This document shows, piece by piece, positions 45,022 to 54,909 of a DNA stretch of 64,000 nucleotides. The notes beneath the pieces were generated by a model. It was given only the letters and a program-made list of their open reading frames with translations, did not search any database and was not told the DNA's origin. Origin of the DNA: [Bacteroides] pectinophilus. GTDB lineage: Bacteria > Bacillota > Clostridia > Lachnospirales > Lachnospiraceae. The translations under genes were made by a program, and so were the position numbers. The DNA is taken from contig CP102260.1 of assembly GCA_025146925.1 (NCBI GenBank), positions 2,097,389 to 2,161,388 on the forward strand. The letters are read 5' to 3'. Within the stretch, counting starts at the first letter, position 1, and each line of letters starts with the position of its first letter.

Positions 45022-45103
45022 GGGGTACTCCCCTCCGGCATACTGACCTGCCGGGATTTATATTTATCTGCATTAAGAGGCAACGCTTTAATTATTAATG
45101 CAG
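45022..45103 (-). ncRNA. Structured leader of the surface protein mRNA, class unknown
   Basis: Three hairpins stand in a row in the leader, read leftward: CTGCATTAA/TTAATGCAG (45103-45095 with 45076-45068), CCGGCA/TGCCGG (45054-45049 with 45040-45035) and GGGG-AGTA-CCCC (45033-45022), the last two separated by one base. The AGGAGG ribosome site follows at about 45003-45008. There is no U-tract. It matches no riboswitch I recognise, including both c-di-GMP classes. Confidence 0.5.
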
Positions 45104-45146
45104 CTAAATATCATTTTTAATATCAGTCAAATGTTTTCGGTTCACA

Positions 45147-46661
45147 TCACTGAACCATAACATACATAATAACTGATGCCAGACAAAATACTGTCAGCAT
45201 GAATACGATATATTTATTAAGTTTACAGGTATTCATGACTATGTTTCTGAATCTGATTTCAATAGTATTCTCACACATTCTGCCAAGAGCTGCACCCGCC
45301 ATAACGGATAACAGCCCCATATAGCGGTAATCCATGCTGCATCCGTAAGGATATTTCATATAGAAATACGTAACGCTCGCATACATAAGTACGCTTACAA
45401 CAGGTACGGCATAATATGCAATACTTTTATTTTTCAGATGTATCAACTGATAAATAAAAGCAACCACTGCAATAAATGTTATAAACAACGCTGCAAACAG
45501 AAGTACTGCCGGAATTATTGCCGGAACTTCATATCTGTATTCACCAAAAAGTGATGATTTCAGATAATATGCAGGTGCATTATAGTCATTAAAGACATCC
45601 GCATATGGACCTTTCATAATATTATCAATTGAAAATGTAAATATTCTTGCTGCTATCGAACGGTCTCCCGTATACAGCTTAGAGCGGCTTCCGCCTATAT
45701 CCAGAACATATCCGAGAGGCTGACCAAACATCCTGTAATTACGAACGCTGTACCATAATCCCAGCGGCAGGCTTATTAAGCCAAATACTATATAGCGCAG
45801 CATGAGCATTTTCCATTGTTTTGCGTCTGTTTTAACAGTCTTTACAAGCCTGATTACAAACACAACTGCGGTAAACAGTGCAATCACTCCGACAGATACC
45901 TTGGTCATGACGCCAAGTCCGTATATAACTGCCAATAATACTGTATTCTTCCACGAACAGTCATTGCTCCATTTTATTGTGTACAATACTGCAAGTACCA
46001 TAAGCAGTGTACTTAATGAATCAGGTGTCAGCATTCCGGCTGTCATGTAGAATACAGGCGAACATGCCACTAATGCTGTTGAGATAACACGTCCCCTGCC
46101 ACCTATGCCACATTCTCTGCAAAGTGCATCTGATGCCGGCAGCATAAGACATGATGCCGTACATGCCGCTGTCCTTGCAGCATCAGCAAGTTCATACGCC
46201 GATGAAGTATTAAGAATTGAATTAACAACAAATGACATCAGGCTTCCAGCAATATAAAAGAACGGCTGCTGGTAAAACTGAAGTTTATTGCTTAAAGGCA
46301 GCCTGTGATACTGCATCAGGTTAAGAATATACGCCGCATGGCCTCCTGCATCAGCATCAAATCCCCACAGATCATGCTGTCTTATATTACATGGCGTATA
46401 AAGCATGTATCCAATCCTCATTATTATTCCGGCTGCCATAATTGCAATAATAATCACATCATAATAATGGATATCACGGCATGTCATAGTTCTGACATTA
46501 ACGGAAGCTATGACTGCTGTTAATGCAAGAGCCATGCACATGGCAATCTTTATATATAACCGGCTCTGCTGCGCTCCGGTAAGATGTGCAACGACATACG
46601 AAGCTATAACAGTAATCACTATAACTGCTGTCGCGACAGATGTTTTTTTAATCTGATTCAT
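45147..46661 (-). CDS. Integral membrane glycosyltransferase-like protein (GT-C fold)
   Basis: 504 residues from MNQIKKTSVATAVIV, with about 11-12 membrane helices. The first large loop holds NIRQHDLWGFDADAGGHAAY, the acidic loop position used for catalysis in GT-C enzymes, and LQFYQQPFFYIAGSLMS resembles the HPPL/QPPF segment of GT39-like mannosyltransferases. The donor is presumably a polyprenyl-phosphate sugar. The ATG overlaps the stop of the PMT gene as TGATG, so the two are translationally coupled. Confidence 0.7.
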   Translation of the reverse strand: MNQIKKTSVATAVIVITVIASYVVAHLTGAQQSRLYIKIAMCMALALTAVIASVNVRTMTCRDIHYYDVIIIAIMAAGIIMRIGYMLYTPCNIRQHDLWGFDADAGGHAAYILNLMQYHRLPLSNKLQFYQQPFFYIAGSLMSFVVNSILNTSSAYELADAARTAACTASCLMLPASDALCRECGIGGRGRVISTALVACSPVFYMTAGMLTPDSLSTLLMVLAVLYTIKWSNDCSWKNTVLLAVIYGLGVMTKVSVGVIALFTAVVFVIRLVKTVKTDAKQWKMLMLRYIVFGLISLPLGLWYSVRNYRMFGQPLGYVLDIGGSRSKLYTGDRSIAARIFTFSIDNIMKGPYADVFNDYNAPAYYLKSSLFGEYRYEVPAIIPAVLLFAALFITFIAVVAFIYQLIHLKNKSIAYYAVPVVSVLMYASVTYFYMKYPYGCSMDYRYMGLLSVMAGAALGRMCENTIEIRFRNIVMNTCKLNKYIVFMLTVFCLASVIMYVMVQ

Positions 46662-49000
46662 CACACAAACCTCCATCCCGGCAGCCACTTGAGTGCAGCA
46701 TTTATATATTCACGCGGCACATCCGCTCCTGATAATACAGGATAAAACATCGCAAAAAGCGCAATTGATATTATTGCTGTCACAATCATGACTTTCTTCC
46801 GCTTTGAACCATCCCTGATTCCTGTCCTTACCGAATATGATATCATCAGCACAAGAATACTCAGGCAGGTAAGATAATGATATATAAACACAGTCCTCTT
46901 AACAAACATCCACGGAATTATCAGAGATGCATACGCAATAACAAGCATTGCCGATACGCGGTCTTTTTTTACACTCCATCTGTATATCTGATGAAAAAAT
47001 GCCACAATGCCTCCCCAGCACACGACAGGCCCCGCAAAAGTTGCAACACTGCTTATGCTTCCGTCTCTATTAACCGTAAGCGCATCAAGCAGTGACTTTT
47101 TGTCAAATATCCACTCATACCACTCCGATGCATACGGATGCTCAAATATAGTTTTACTGTGGTATGAAAGCATAAGCTTTCCGTTAGAGATAACATGCTC
47201 TATAGCATTTTTATCTGTATATACCTGCGCAAACTGGACATATGAGAGTGTATATATGATAAGCGGAATAATTATGAAGCATGCCAGGCACTCAGCCCCA
47301 AGCCTTAGCCAGTATGCGTTCCGGCCGCAATCTTTGTTCATTTTAATGACTTTGTTGTTCAGTATGCCATCATTGCTTCCCAGAGTATTTTTCTTGTTCA
47401 GGCACCACAGCAGAAAAATAATTGCCAGCCCTGCCCCCGCATATATTCCCGTCCACTTGACAGAAATTGCGGCACCCGATACAATTCCGTCCAAAAGAAG
47501 ATATGCTCTTTTTTCCGTCTGCATAAATGCAGTCATAAAGTAAAACATTGCAATGATAAATACCGCCGCCATAATATCTATTGTGGCAATCCTCGACAGC
47601 GTAAAATGCATAAACTCTGTCATCTGCAGAAGCATTGCAAATACTGCACATTCCCTGCTTCCGGTGATTCTCAGTGCAAATGCATACACAAGCGTAACGA
47701 TAAAGCTGCCGCACACAACGCTCATAAAACGCCATCCAAACGGATTCATTCCGAACATTTTTATTCCAATTGAGATTATTGTCTTACCAAGCGGTGGATG
47801 CGTATTCTCATATATCGGCAGGTCATTGGCAAATTCATATGCCGTCCTTGCATGATATACTTCATCAAACATAGTCCTGTAGTAATATGTCTCATCCTCA
47901 GGATAAAGCGCCTGCTCATCAAACAGTTTCATATATGCACCTGCATTCTGCGGAAGGATTTTATTACCCTTGTCATCAAAGAATATCATCTCACCAACAT
48001 ATGCATCATTATCGAGAAATACACAGCCAAGCACTTTCTGGGTGCTGTCAAGCTTAATCTCATTCCAGCAGTATGCAGCTGTAACTTCCTGTCTGCTCTT
48101 AAAGACATTCCATGCATCATCCTCAAGCTTTGAAAATGAAACCGTTCGCTTACCTTCATATCCGAGAAATATCTCTACTTTTGATATCGTTACATCTCTT
48201 CCAAAATCAAGCACCACATCCCTGTTCCTGTCAGCCTGAATGTGAAGCTGGCTTGATGGTATCGTATGCGTTCCAAGCCCTGTAATTCCCATTATAAAAA
48301 ATGCTAACGTACCTGTTATCATTATCAGGGCATCCACGCACTTAAAGCCTGAAAAGCCACAGTCCAATAAGCCTCTGCCAGTGGCACCGGAACCTGCTGA
48401 TTGTGTCTGCAGCTGCAATATTCTCAAATCATTACCGGACATTCCTATCAATACACTCACCAGTGCTGCAACCATCAGAAGAATCGAAAACACCAGAAGC
48501 ATTGGCGCATTTCCGCTGTTATCTGCAAGCATTCCGATATACTGTCCATCAATATCCCTCGCAAAAAAGAACATAAGCACTGCCATTCCGCTAAAGCAGT
48601 ACAAACCAGTTCCGTTCTTAATTCTGACAGGCACTGACCTGACAATATACAAATATCCTGCAAGCAAAATCTCCGCAGCCAGTATGTATGCTGCTCTTCT
48701 AATGCTTCCGGATGCTGCCGCTATAATTGTTCCCGGCCAGAAAATATATTGCATGGCAACATTACCTGCTGCGATATTAAGAACCACATATACAACCGCG
48801 TCCACCGTAACACATATAAGCTTTCCTTTAATATTCCCAGGTGACATCAGCAGTACTGCACATCTTGTAACCGCATACCACATGAAGCGGCTGAACCTGT
48901 CGCTGTTATTATATTGTTTGGAAGTACATCTGTCTTTCCAGAAATATACCCATATATAAATTACAAATATAACTCCAATTGCGTAATATGTTGAAGCCAA
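46661..49000 (-). CDS. Dolichyl/polyprenyl-phosphate-mannose protein mannosyltransferase-like (GT39)
   Basis: 779 residues. Residues about 1-240 contain extra membrane helices; about 255-375 form a soluble beta-rich insert (DVVLDFGRDVTISKVEIFLG, discoidin-like); residues 390-779 are the PMT core with FDEVYHARTAYEF (the catalytic DE), NTHPPLGKTIISIGI, FGWRFMSVVCG and AAISVKWTGIYAG. PMT enzymes transfer mannose from a lipid carrier to Ser/Thr outside the membrane. TTG start after GGGGAGAGAG. The neighbouring Thr-rich surface protein is a plausible acceptor. Confidence 0.84.
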   Translation of the reverse strand: MASTYYAIGVIFVIYIWVYFWKDRCTSKQYNNSDRFSRFMWYAVTRCAVLLMSPGNIKGKLICVTVDAVVYVVLNIAAGNVAMQYIFWPGTIIAAASGSIRRAAYILAAEILLAGYLYIVRSVPVRIKNGTGLYCFSGMAVLMFFFARDIDGQYIGMLADNSGNAPMLLVFSILLMVAALVSVLIGMSGNDLRILQLQTQSAGSGATGRGLLDCGFSGFKCVDALIMITGTLAFFIMGITGLGTHTIPSSQLHIQADRNRDVVLDFGRDVTISKVEIFLGYEGKRTVSFSKLEDDAWNVFKSRQEVTAAYCWNEIKLDSTQKVLGCVFLDNDAYVGEMIFFDDKGNKILPQNAGAYMKLFDEQALYPEDETYYYRTMFDEVYHARTAYEFANDLPIYENTHPPLGKTIISIGIKMFGMNPFGWRFMSVVCGSFIVTLVYAFALRITGSRECAVFAMLLQMTEFMHFTLSRIATIDIMAAVFIIAMFYFMTAFMQTEKRAYLLLDGIVSGAAISVKWTGIYAGAGLAIIFLLWCLNKKNTLGSNDGILNNKVIKMNKDCGRNAYWLRLGAECLACFIIIPLIIYTLSYVQFAQVYTDKNAIEHVISNGKLMLSYHSKTIFEHPYASEWYEWIFDKKSLLDALTVNRDGSISSVATFAGPVVCWGGIVAFFHQIYRWSVKKDRVSAMLVIAYASLIIPWMFVKRTVFIYHYLTCLSILVLMISYSVRTGIRDGSKRKKVMIVTAIISIALFAMFYPVLSGADVPREYINAALKWLPGWRFV

Positions 49001-49075
49001 CTCTCTCTCCCCATTCCTGTCAGTTAACCCGTATTCATTCTTCGTAATATAACCAATGCTTACGCAGCGTTAATG

Positions 49076-50632
49076 CTACGCCGTTGCCTTATCCTCATGA
49101 TACGACTGCTCTGTATTAACATTCCATATATTGCTGTTGTCGCTGTCATTGGCAAGAAGATTGCTGACCGCTTCCATTGCGGTAAGCATTGAATGATCCA
49201 TATTGTTGTAACGATGCTGTCCATTCCTGCCGATGCAGTAAAGCTCATCAATATCATCAAGCCATCCAATAACCCTGTCTATTCTGTCATACGTGTCAAA
49301 ATATGCCGGATATGCCTTTTCAACACGCTCACAGTGTGTTGTGATTATCTTTGTATCATTATCTATGATATTCATCTGCTTCAATTCATTCACAGCAAGT
49401 GAACTCCACTCTTCATCCGATCTGTTCCATTCTTTATCATCACCGCAGAAATATTCAAGTCCCATCCACACTGTTGACTTAGGATTCTTAACAAGATATG
49501 GCGACCAGTTATTAAAAATCTGGATTCTACCCATAGTAACTGACGGCTCCTGAACATATATCCAGCAGTCCGGAACAATATCACCTACAGTTGCATAGTT
49601 AGTTTTATTCTTGAGATTAATCCTGTCGACAAGCACACCTATCGTCACAAAGTTGCGGTACGGAAGTCCCTCGCTTATGCTTCTGACATCTGCCGGCACG
49701 TTGTTCATGCCTCTTATAAGATTTTTAACAGGCATACTTGAAAATATCACATCTACGCAGAAGGTCTTCTTCTCCCCACCGCATACACATTCAATTCCCT
49801 GTACACTCCCATTTTTCACAATAATTCTGTCAACACGGCAATCCGTTATAATACGGCCTCCCATTGTCCTGAATCTTTACGAGGCACACTCCCATAACTG
49901 TCCCGGACCATATTTGGGATACTTAAATTCTTCTATAAGCGATGTCTCTACATTACTGTTTTTTATATGCAGAAGTCTTCCAAAACAGTCTTTAAGCACC
50001 GCTGCCACAGACAGCCCCTTAACTCTCTGTGCACCCCAGTCTGCCGATATCTCTGAAGGATGTCTTCCCCACAGCTTGTGTGTATAAGATTCAAAGAACA
50101 TAGAATAAAGCTTTCTGCCAAATCTGTTAATATAAAAATTCTCCAGTGATGTCTCGGGAAGCTTATGTATACATGCCCACAGAAAGCTGAAGCCTGCCTG
50201 AATTGTTGTTACAGGTCCCATTGCACATATCGTATTAAGATTCATCTTCACCGGATAATCAAAAAACTTCTTATTATAATAAATGCGTGAAACCCTTCTT
50301 CTCAGCAGCATTACCTCGTCCTGCTGCTCCGGGTCGGGTCCTCCTTCACTGCAATGTACGTCTCTCGAGGTTGCTATATCATCAGATGACGGACTTCCCT
50401 GCATCTTAAGAATCTCTTCCCACCATCTGTTAACTCTCTCATCCTTTGAAAAAAAACGGTGGCCTCCCATATCCATGCGGTTGCCCTCATGGTTGACTGT
50501 ACGTGATATTCCCCCTATACTGTCGCTCTGCTCAAGTATCACCACATCATATTCATCCGAACTCTTAAGCAGCTCACAGCCCGCCGTTATTCCCGCAGGT
50601 CCTGCCCCTATGATTACCGCTTTCTTTTTCAT
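49076..50632 (-). pseudogene. NAD(P)/FAD-dependent oxidoreductase interrupted by one in-frame stop
   Basis: About 518 codons form one reading frame from [20 protein letters not shown] (FAD-binding GxGxxG) to the end, like amine oxidase/UDP-galactopyranose mutase-type enzymes found in glycan loci ([18 protein letters not shown], then YCIGRNGQHRYNNMDHSMLT). The frame is broken by a TAA at 49877-49879, in the segment LWECAS-stop-RFRTMGGR; there is no frame shift and the protein continues normally after it. A CAA (Gln) to TAA change is the simplest cause. Start ATG 50632 follows GGAGGAG. Confidence 0.85.
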
Positions 50633-50784
50633 ACTCTCCTCCATTATTCAGACAAAATGACACCATGACAGCCTGTCTGACTCTGTCCGACTAATCCAAA
50701 CCATAACTGCATTTATATTACTATATTTATTCCCACATTGGAGCGTTATAGTACGAAACGACATAATACAGTACGAAAAGCACT

Positions 50785-51120
50785 GTGACACAGACTGTCG
50801 CAGCTACTCAGGCAGCTACTCAAGCTGTTACTGTGGCATCGGAGGCGGCTGCAGAAGTTCCGGCTCAGTCAGTTACAGAAGAAGCTGCATCTGCCGTAAC
50901 AGCTATTGACTACAGCAATTTAAAAAAAGTAGGTTGGTTCAAATACGTTCCGGGTGAAGAAGCCGTACTTTCTGATTTTATAGATAATGTCGGAAAAAGA
51001 ACAGTTGCATACGGCGAAACTATTGACCTGAGTGATTGTATGGACTTTTCACAATGCAGCGGTGATACAATATTAAGTATTTCTTCCAACATACTTTCAT
51101 CCCATTACAAAAAGACCTGA
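50785..51120 (+). pseudogene. Probable fragment of a secreted surface protein
   Basis: An open frame of about 111 codons begins at GTG without a ribosome site or signal peptide: a Thr/Ala/Gln-rich linker (TQTVAATQAATQAVT, then ASEAAAEVPAQS) followed by a small domain (VGWFKYVPGEEAVLSDFIDN). It runs straight into the terminator stem at 51114, where it stops. The composition resembles the linker of the surface protein at 43785. It looks like the middle of a gene whose ends were lost; it could be a real small ORF. Confidence 0.45.
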
Positions 51121-51137
51121 GCCTCACGGCTCAGGTC
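51114..51137 (-). terminator. thrH terminator
   Basis: A perfect 10-bp stem GACCTGAGCC/GGCTCAGGTC with a 4-nt loop, followed leftward by TTTTTG. Confidence 0.9.
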
Positions 51138-51223
51138 CCTAATAATATAATAAATACATACCATAATACAGATATTTCCGGATTGTTCCGCGCTGCGCAC
51201 TCCCACAAACCTTATCTGTAATT

Positions 51224-51829
51224 TTACAGTGCCTTCTTGATTGCATCCATAAGTTCATCATATGTCTCATATGCAGGAAGCTCAGGATTGTCCTTCTTAA
51301 TCTGCTCTGTGCTTCTGAATAAGAAGCCTGCCTTGCTTGCCTTGATCATGCCAAGGTCATTGTGGCTGTCTCCGCTTGCAATTGTGTCATATCCGATTGA
51401 CTGCAGAGCCTTAACTGTTGTGAGCTTTGAATTCTCAATTCTCATCTTGAAGCCTGTAATCTCTCCGTTGTCAGCAACCTCAAGTGTATTGCAGAATATT
51501 GTAGGCCAGCCGAGCTTCTTCATGAGAGGTCCCGCGAACTGTGTAAATGTATCGCTTATGATAATTACCTGTGTAATGCTTCTAAGCTCATCAAGAAATT
51601 CCTTTGCACCAGGCATAGGGTCAATCTTTGCAATTGTCTCCTGAATCTCCTTAAGTCCGAGTCCGTGCTCCTTAAGGATTCCAATTCTCCACTTCATAAG
51701 CTTATCATAATCCGGCTCATCCCTTGTAGTTCTCTTAAGCTCCGGAATACCGCTTGCCTCAGCAAATGCGATCCAAATCTCCGGTACAAGTACTCCTTCA
51801 AGGTCAAGACATACAATATTCATTCCCAT
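51224..51829 (-). CDS. thrH: ThrH: phosphoserine phosphatase / homoserine phosphotransferase
   Basis: 201 residues of the HAD superfamily with the ThrH-type first motif CLDLEGVLVPEIW (nucleophile Asp, then Glu instead of the second Asp), motif II VIIISDTFTQF, a motif III Lys (MRIENSKLTTVKAL) and motif IV ASGDSHNDLGMI. In Pseudomonas ThrH hydrolyses phosphoserine and can pass the phosphate to homoserine. The ATG follows GGAGG by 7 nt. Monocistronic with its own terminator. Confidence 0.9.
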   Translation of the reverse strand: MGMNIVCLDLEGVLVPEIWIAFAEASGIPELKRTTRDEPDYDKLMKWRIGILKEHGLGLKEIQETIAKIDPMPGAKEFLDELRSITQVIIISDTFTQFAGPLMKKLGWPTIFCNTLEVADNGEITGFKMRIENSKLTTVKALQSIGYDTIASGDSHNDLGMIKASKAGFLFRSTEQIKKDNPELPAYETYDELMDAIKKAL

Positions 51830-51899
51830 CGTTCATCCTCCACTTATATACAGGCGTCTGCGCACTGTTTAGTCAACTAAAATCATTTGTAAGTATACA

Positions 51900-53183
51900 T
51901 TATTCAGCCTGTGTGTGCAAGTTATTGCTCAAATTATCTTCACTCAGATTATGGTTCTCCGGCTGTTTTATACAGTTGTCCTCAAGCCTGATATCCTCAA
52001 GAATATACTGTTCGTGTGCCTCCTGCACATTATAAGCGTTGATGCATTCGCACTGACACTGCCTCATCATAATGTGTCCCGCATACGAAAGCGGAACATC
52101 GCTGCGTCCCTGCAGATTGAAAAACTGCGTCCACGGATTAATATTTATAAAATTATCCGTCCTGCCACTCACATCCTCAATCAGAATATATTCATAACGC
52201 TGGGGCGTATCAGGCCGCATCTTAAGCCACAGAAGATTATATCCGTCCTGCACATTGATTCTTCTCATTATGATATTTCTGTTATGCACCGACTCAGAGC
52301 CGCACGTCAGACAGCCATGACAGAATCCGAATGTGCAGTCTTCGATAATAATATTCTGATTAGCACCATTCTCCGGTGCCTCATCCGCCCACGGTCCCTT
52401 GCCGCCCTTGAGTGCCACGGCATCATCATTGACCTCCATGCGGCATCCCTTTATAAGCACACAGCTGCATGCATCAATATCTATTGCGTCAGTGCTTGGC
52501 GCTTTCACGGGCGTTCTGGGGCTGAATATTGAACAGTTGATGTATCTGACATGACTACATTTGTAAATGTGATTGGTCCAGAACTGCGAATTCTGCAATC
52601 TAAGCCCTGCAACCGTAACATTGGTACAGCCTGATATATATACAAGCCGCGCTCTCTGTTCGTCCTTATTGGTGCAGGCAGGATTCCAGCTTCTTCTGAG
52701 CCAGAAGCTCTTCCATGACCTCAGACCGCTGCCATCTATCGTTCCTTCACCGCACATCGTGAATCCGTCAATTCCGTCAGCATTTATCAGGGCTGCATAA
52801 TATATGCAGTTCTCGCCCTCTATGCGAGTCTTAATTACCGGGTAGTCCGATATATCATCGCTCCCCTTGAGCATTCCATCCGCCTTAACATACAGATTAA
52901 CGCCCTGTCTGAAGAACAATGCTCCCGTCAGATAAGTGCCTTCCGGAACAACAATCACACCTCCGCCATTATCTGCCGCTGTATCTATCAGCTTCTGCAG
53001 CTGCTCCGTGTGTATATTTCCGTCAGCATTTATTCCGTAATCGGTAAGTATATACTGCCTGCCAAGCTCACCAAGCTTTGGCACATGTACATCATGAAAC
53101 CACTCATCGACAACACTCCCGTCCGGGAATCTGTCCTCATAGAATCTGTCATTCATATAATGTCTGCAATCTGTGTAATCCAT
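51900..53183 (-). CDS. Glycoside hydrolase family 28 (polygalacturonase-like)
   Basis: 427 residues with a beta-helix. Catalytic motifs: STDAIDIDACS, the paired Asp in VNDDAVALKGGKG, and FCHGCLTCGSES; a late NLLWLKMR stands where RIK usually lies. GH28 enzymes cut galacturonan in pectin. There is no signal peptide, so it likely acts inside the cell on imported oligomers. The ATG overlaps the pyrD stop (TAATG), making it the last gene of the pyrimidine operon. The Cys content is unusually high (CQCECINAYN). Confidence 0.86.
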   Translation of the reverse strand: MDYTDCRHYMNDRFYEDRFPDGSVVDEWFHDVHVPKLGELGRQYILTDYGINADGNIHTEQLQKLIDTAADNGGGVIVVPEGTYLTGALFFRQGVNLYVKADGMLKGSDDISDYPVIKTRIEGENCIYYAALINADGIDGFTMCGEGTIDGSGLRSWKSFWLRRSWNPACTNKDEQRARLVYISGCTNVTVAGLRLQNSQFWTNHIYKCSHVRYINCSIFSPRTPVKAPSTDAIDIDACSCVLIKGCRMEVNDDAVALKGGKGPWADEAPENGANQNIIIEDCTFGFCHGCLTCGSESVHNRNIIMRRINVQDGYNLLWLKMRPDTPQRYEYILIEDVSGRTDNFININPWTQFFNLQGRSDVPLSYAGHIMMRQCQCECINAYNVQEAHEQYILEDIRLEDNCIKQPENHNLSEDNLSNNLHTQAE

Positions 53184-54085
53184 TATCGCACGATTCCGAT
53201 AAGCTCATTAATATCTTCAACCTTATACTTGTTCATATAAGCTTCAATTCCTGCTGCAACCTCTTCTGTTGTCTTAGGATTATGGAAATTCGCTGTTCCG
53301 ACTGATACTGCCGTTGCACCTGCCATTATGAATTCGAGTGCATCATCGGCACATGTTATTCCTCCCATACCTATTATAGGAATCTTAACTGCATTGGATA
53401 CCTGATATACCATACGTACAGCAACAGGTCTTATTGCAGGGCCTGACAGACCGCCGGTCTTATTGGCTACTGCAAATGTACGTCTGTTAATGTCAATCTT
53501 CATGCCTGTAAGAGTGTTAATGAGTGATACAACATCTGCTCCACCCGCTTCAACGGCACGCGCCATCTCAGTTATATCAGTGACATTAGGACTAAGCTTC
53601 ATGATTACCGGTTGCTTTGCGACTGCCTTGACTGCCTTTGTAATCTCATATGCTGCCTCAGCCTTCTGTCCAAATGCAATCCCGCCCTCTTTTACGTTAG
53701 GGCAGGAAATGTTAATCTCAAGCATGTCAACCGGCTCATCAGCAAGACGCTCAACCACCTCAACATAGTCTTCCTTACTGCGTCCGCATACATTTACAAT
53801 AATCTTTGTATCATACTGCTTAAGAAATGGTATATCTCTCTTGCAGAATACATCTATTCCCGGATTCTGAAGTCCTACGGCATTAATCATTCCGCCGTAA
53901 GTCTCCGCAATTCTTGGTGTAGGATTGCCCGGCCACGGCTCGTTGGCAACTCCCTTGGTAACTACCGCGCCAAGCTTATTAAGGTCTACGAACTGTGCAT
54001 ACTCCATACCTGAGCCAAATGTTCCTGATGCTGTCATAACCGGATTCTTAAGCTCAACACCTGCAAGATTTACTTTTGTGTTCAT
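53183..54085 (-). CDS. pyrD: Dihydroorotate dehydrogenase, class 1B catalytic subunit
   Basis: 300 residues, FMN-binding TIM barrel. The catalytic Cys is in EINISCPNVKEGG; FMN and orotate contacts in TASGTFGSGMEYAQ, MKLSPNVTDI and IPIIGMGGITCADDALEF. It oxidises dihydroorotate and passes electrons to PyrK. It overlaps pyrK by ATGA and GH28 by TAATG. Confidence 0.95.
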   Translation of the reverse strand: MNTKVNLAGVELKNPVMTASGTFGSGMEYAQFVDLNKLGAVVTKGVANEPWPGNPTPRIAETYGGMINAVGLQNPGIDVFCKRDIPFLKQYDTKIIVNVCGRSKEDYVEVVERLADEPVDMLEINISCPNVKEGGIAFGQKAEAAYEITKAVKAVAKQPVIMKLSPNVTDITEMARAVEAGGADVVSLINTLTGMKIDINRRTFAVANKTGGLSGPAIRPVAVRMVYQVSNAVKIPIIGMGGITCADDALEFIMAGATAVSVGTANFHNPKTTEEVAAGIEAYMNKYKVEDINELIGIVR

Positions 54086-54861
54086 AATTCAACATCCTCC
54101 GCGTTAAATACAGGTCCTTCTTTGCATACTCTCTTGTTATGCACATGTGAATGGTCATCAATCTCCTTTGACTTGCACACACATGCAAGACACGCTCCGA
54201 TTCCGCATGCCATCTTCTCCTCAAGTGAGAGGTAGCACTCTATTCCATTCTCCTTTGCATAGGCCTTGATTGCACGAAGCATAGGTGTAGGGCCGCATGC
54301 GTATATGACATCACCTTTTATTCCTTCAGCCTTTATCGCATCAAGGACATTGCCCTTAGTTCCGGCACTTCCGTCCTCAGTAGCAATAGTAACACGTCCG
54401 TACTGTGCAAGCTCCTCATTAAGGAAAAGCTCATCCCTGTAACCAAGTACTATATCTGCATCACTCACATCATATCCGCCGTTCTTAAGCTCCCTGGCAA
54501 GCTCAAGCATAGGAGGAATACCTATTCCTCCACCCATGAGGATAGCTTTCTTATTAAGCTTTGTATATCCGTTGCCAAGCGGTCCCATGACATCGAGCGT
54601 ATCTCCGGCTCCGTATCCTGAGAATTCCTTAGTACCCTTGCCGACAGTACGGTATACAATTCTCAATCTGTCACCTTCAACCTCACATATACTTATAGGT
54701 CTTGGCAGAAGTCTTGAGCCATCCTTTGAATATACTGATATAAACTGGCCTGCCCTGGCATTCTTTGCAATATCCTTAGTCTGTATCCACATGCTGAATA
54801 CATCTGATGCAAGCTTTTCCTGACTTACTATGCTTACATTCTCTCTGTAATTGTCTGACAT
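54082..54861 (-). CDS. pyrK: Dihydroorotate dehydrogenase electron transfer subunit
   Basis: 259 residues from MSDNYRENVSIVSQEKL; ATG 54861 follows AAGGAGC. Ferredoxin-reductase-like: FAD motif RLLPRPISICEV, NAD-binding LMGGGIGIPPMLELAREL, and the C-terminal 2Fe-2S site C-x4-C-x2-C plus a distant Cys (MACGIGACLACVC ... RVCKEG). It links PyrD to NAD+. Confidence 0.95.
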   Translation of the reverse strand: MSDNYRENVSIVSQEKLASDVFSMWIQTKDIAKNARAGQFISVYSKDGSRLLPRPISICEVEGDRLRIVYRTVGKGTKEFSGYGAGDTLDVMGPLGNGYTKLNKKAILMGGGIGIPPMLELARELKNGGYDVSDADIVLGYRDELFLNEELAQYGRVTIATEDGSAGTKGNVLDAIKAEGIKGDVIYACGPTPMLRAIKAYAKENGIECYLSLEEKMACGIGACLACVCKSKEIDDHSHVHNKRVCKEGPVFNAEDVEL

Positions 54862-54909
54862 ATCTGCTCCTTGTTTGTTCATCGGTTAGGGCAATATGCC
54901 CCTGCATTA

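Noticed and set aside
49877-49879. Programmed recoding such as selenocysteine or pyrrolysine in the FAD enzyme
   Set aside because: The codon is TAA, which is used by neither system, and no recoding element follows.
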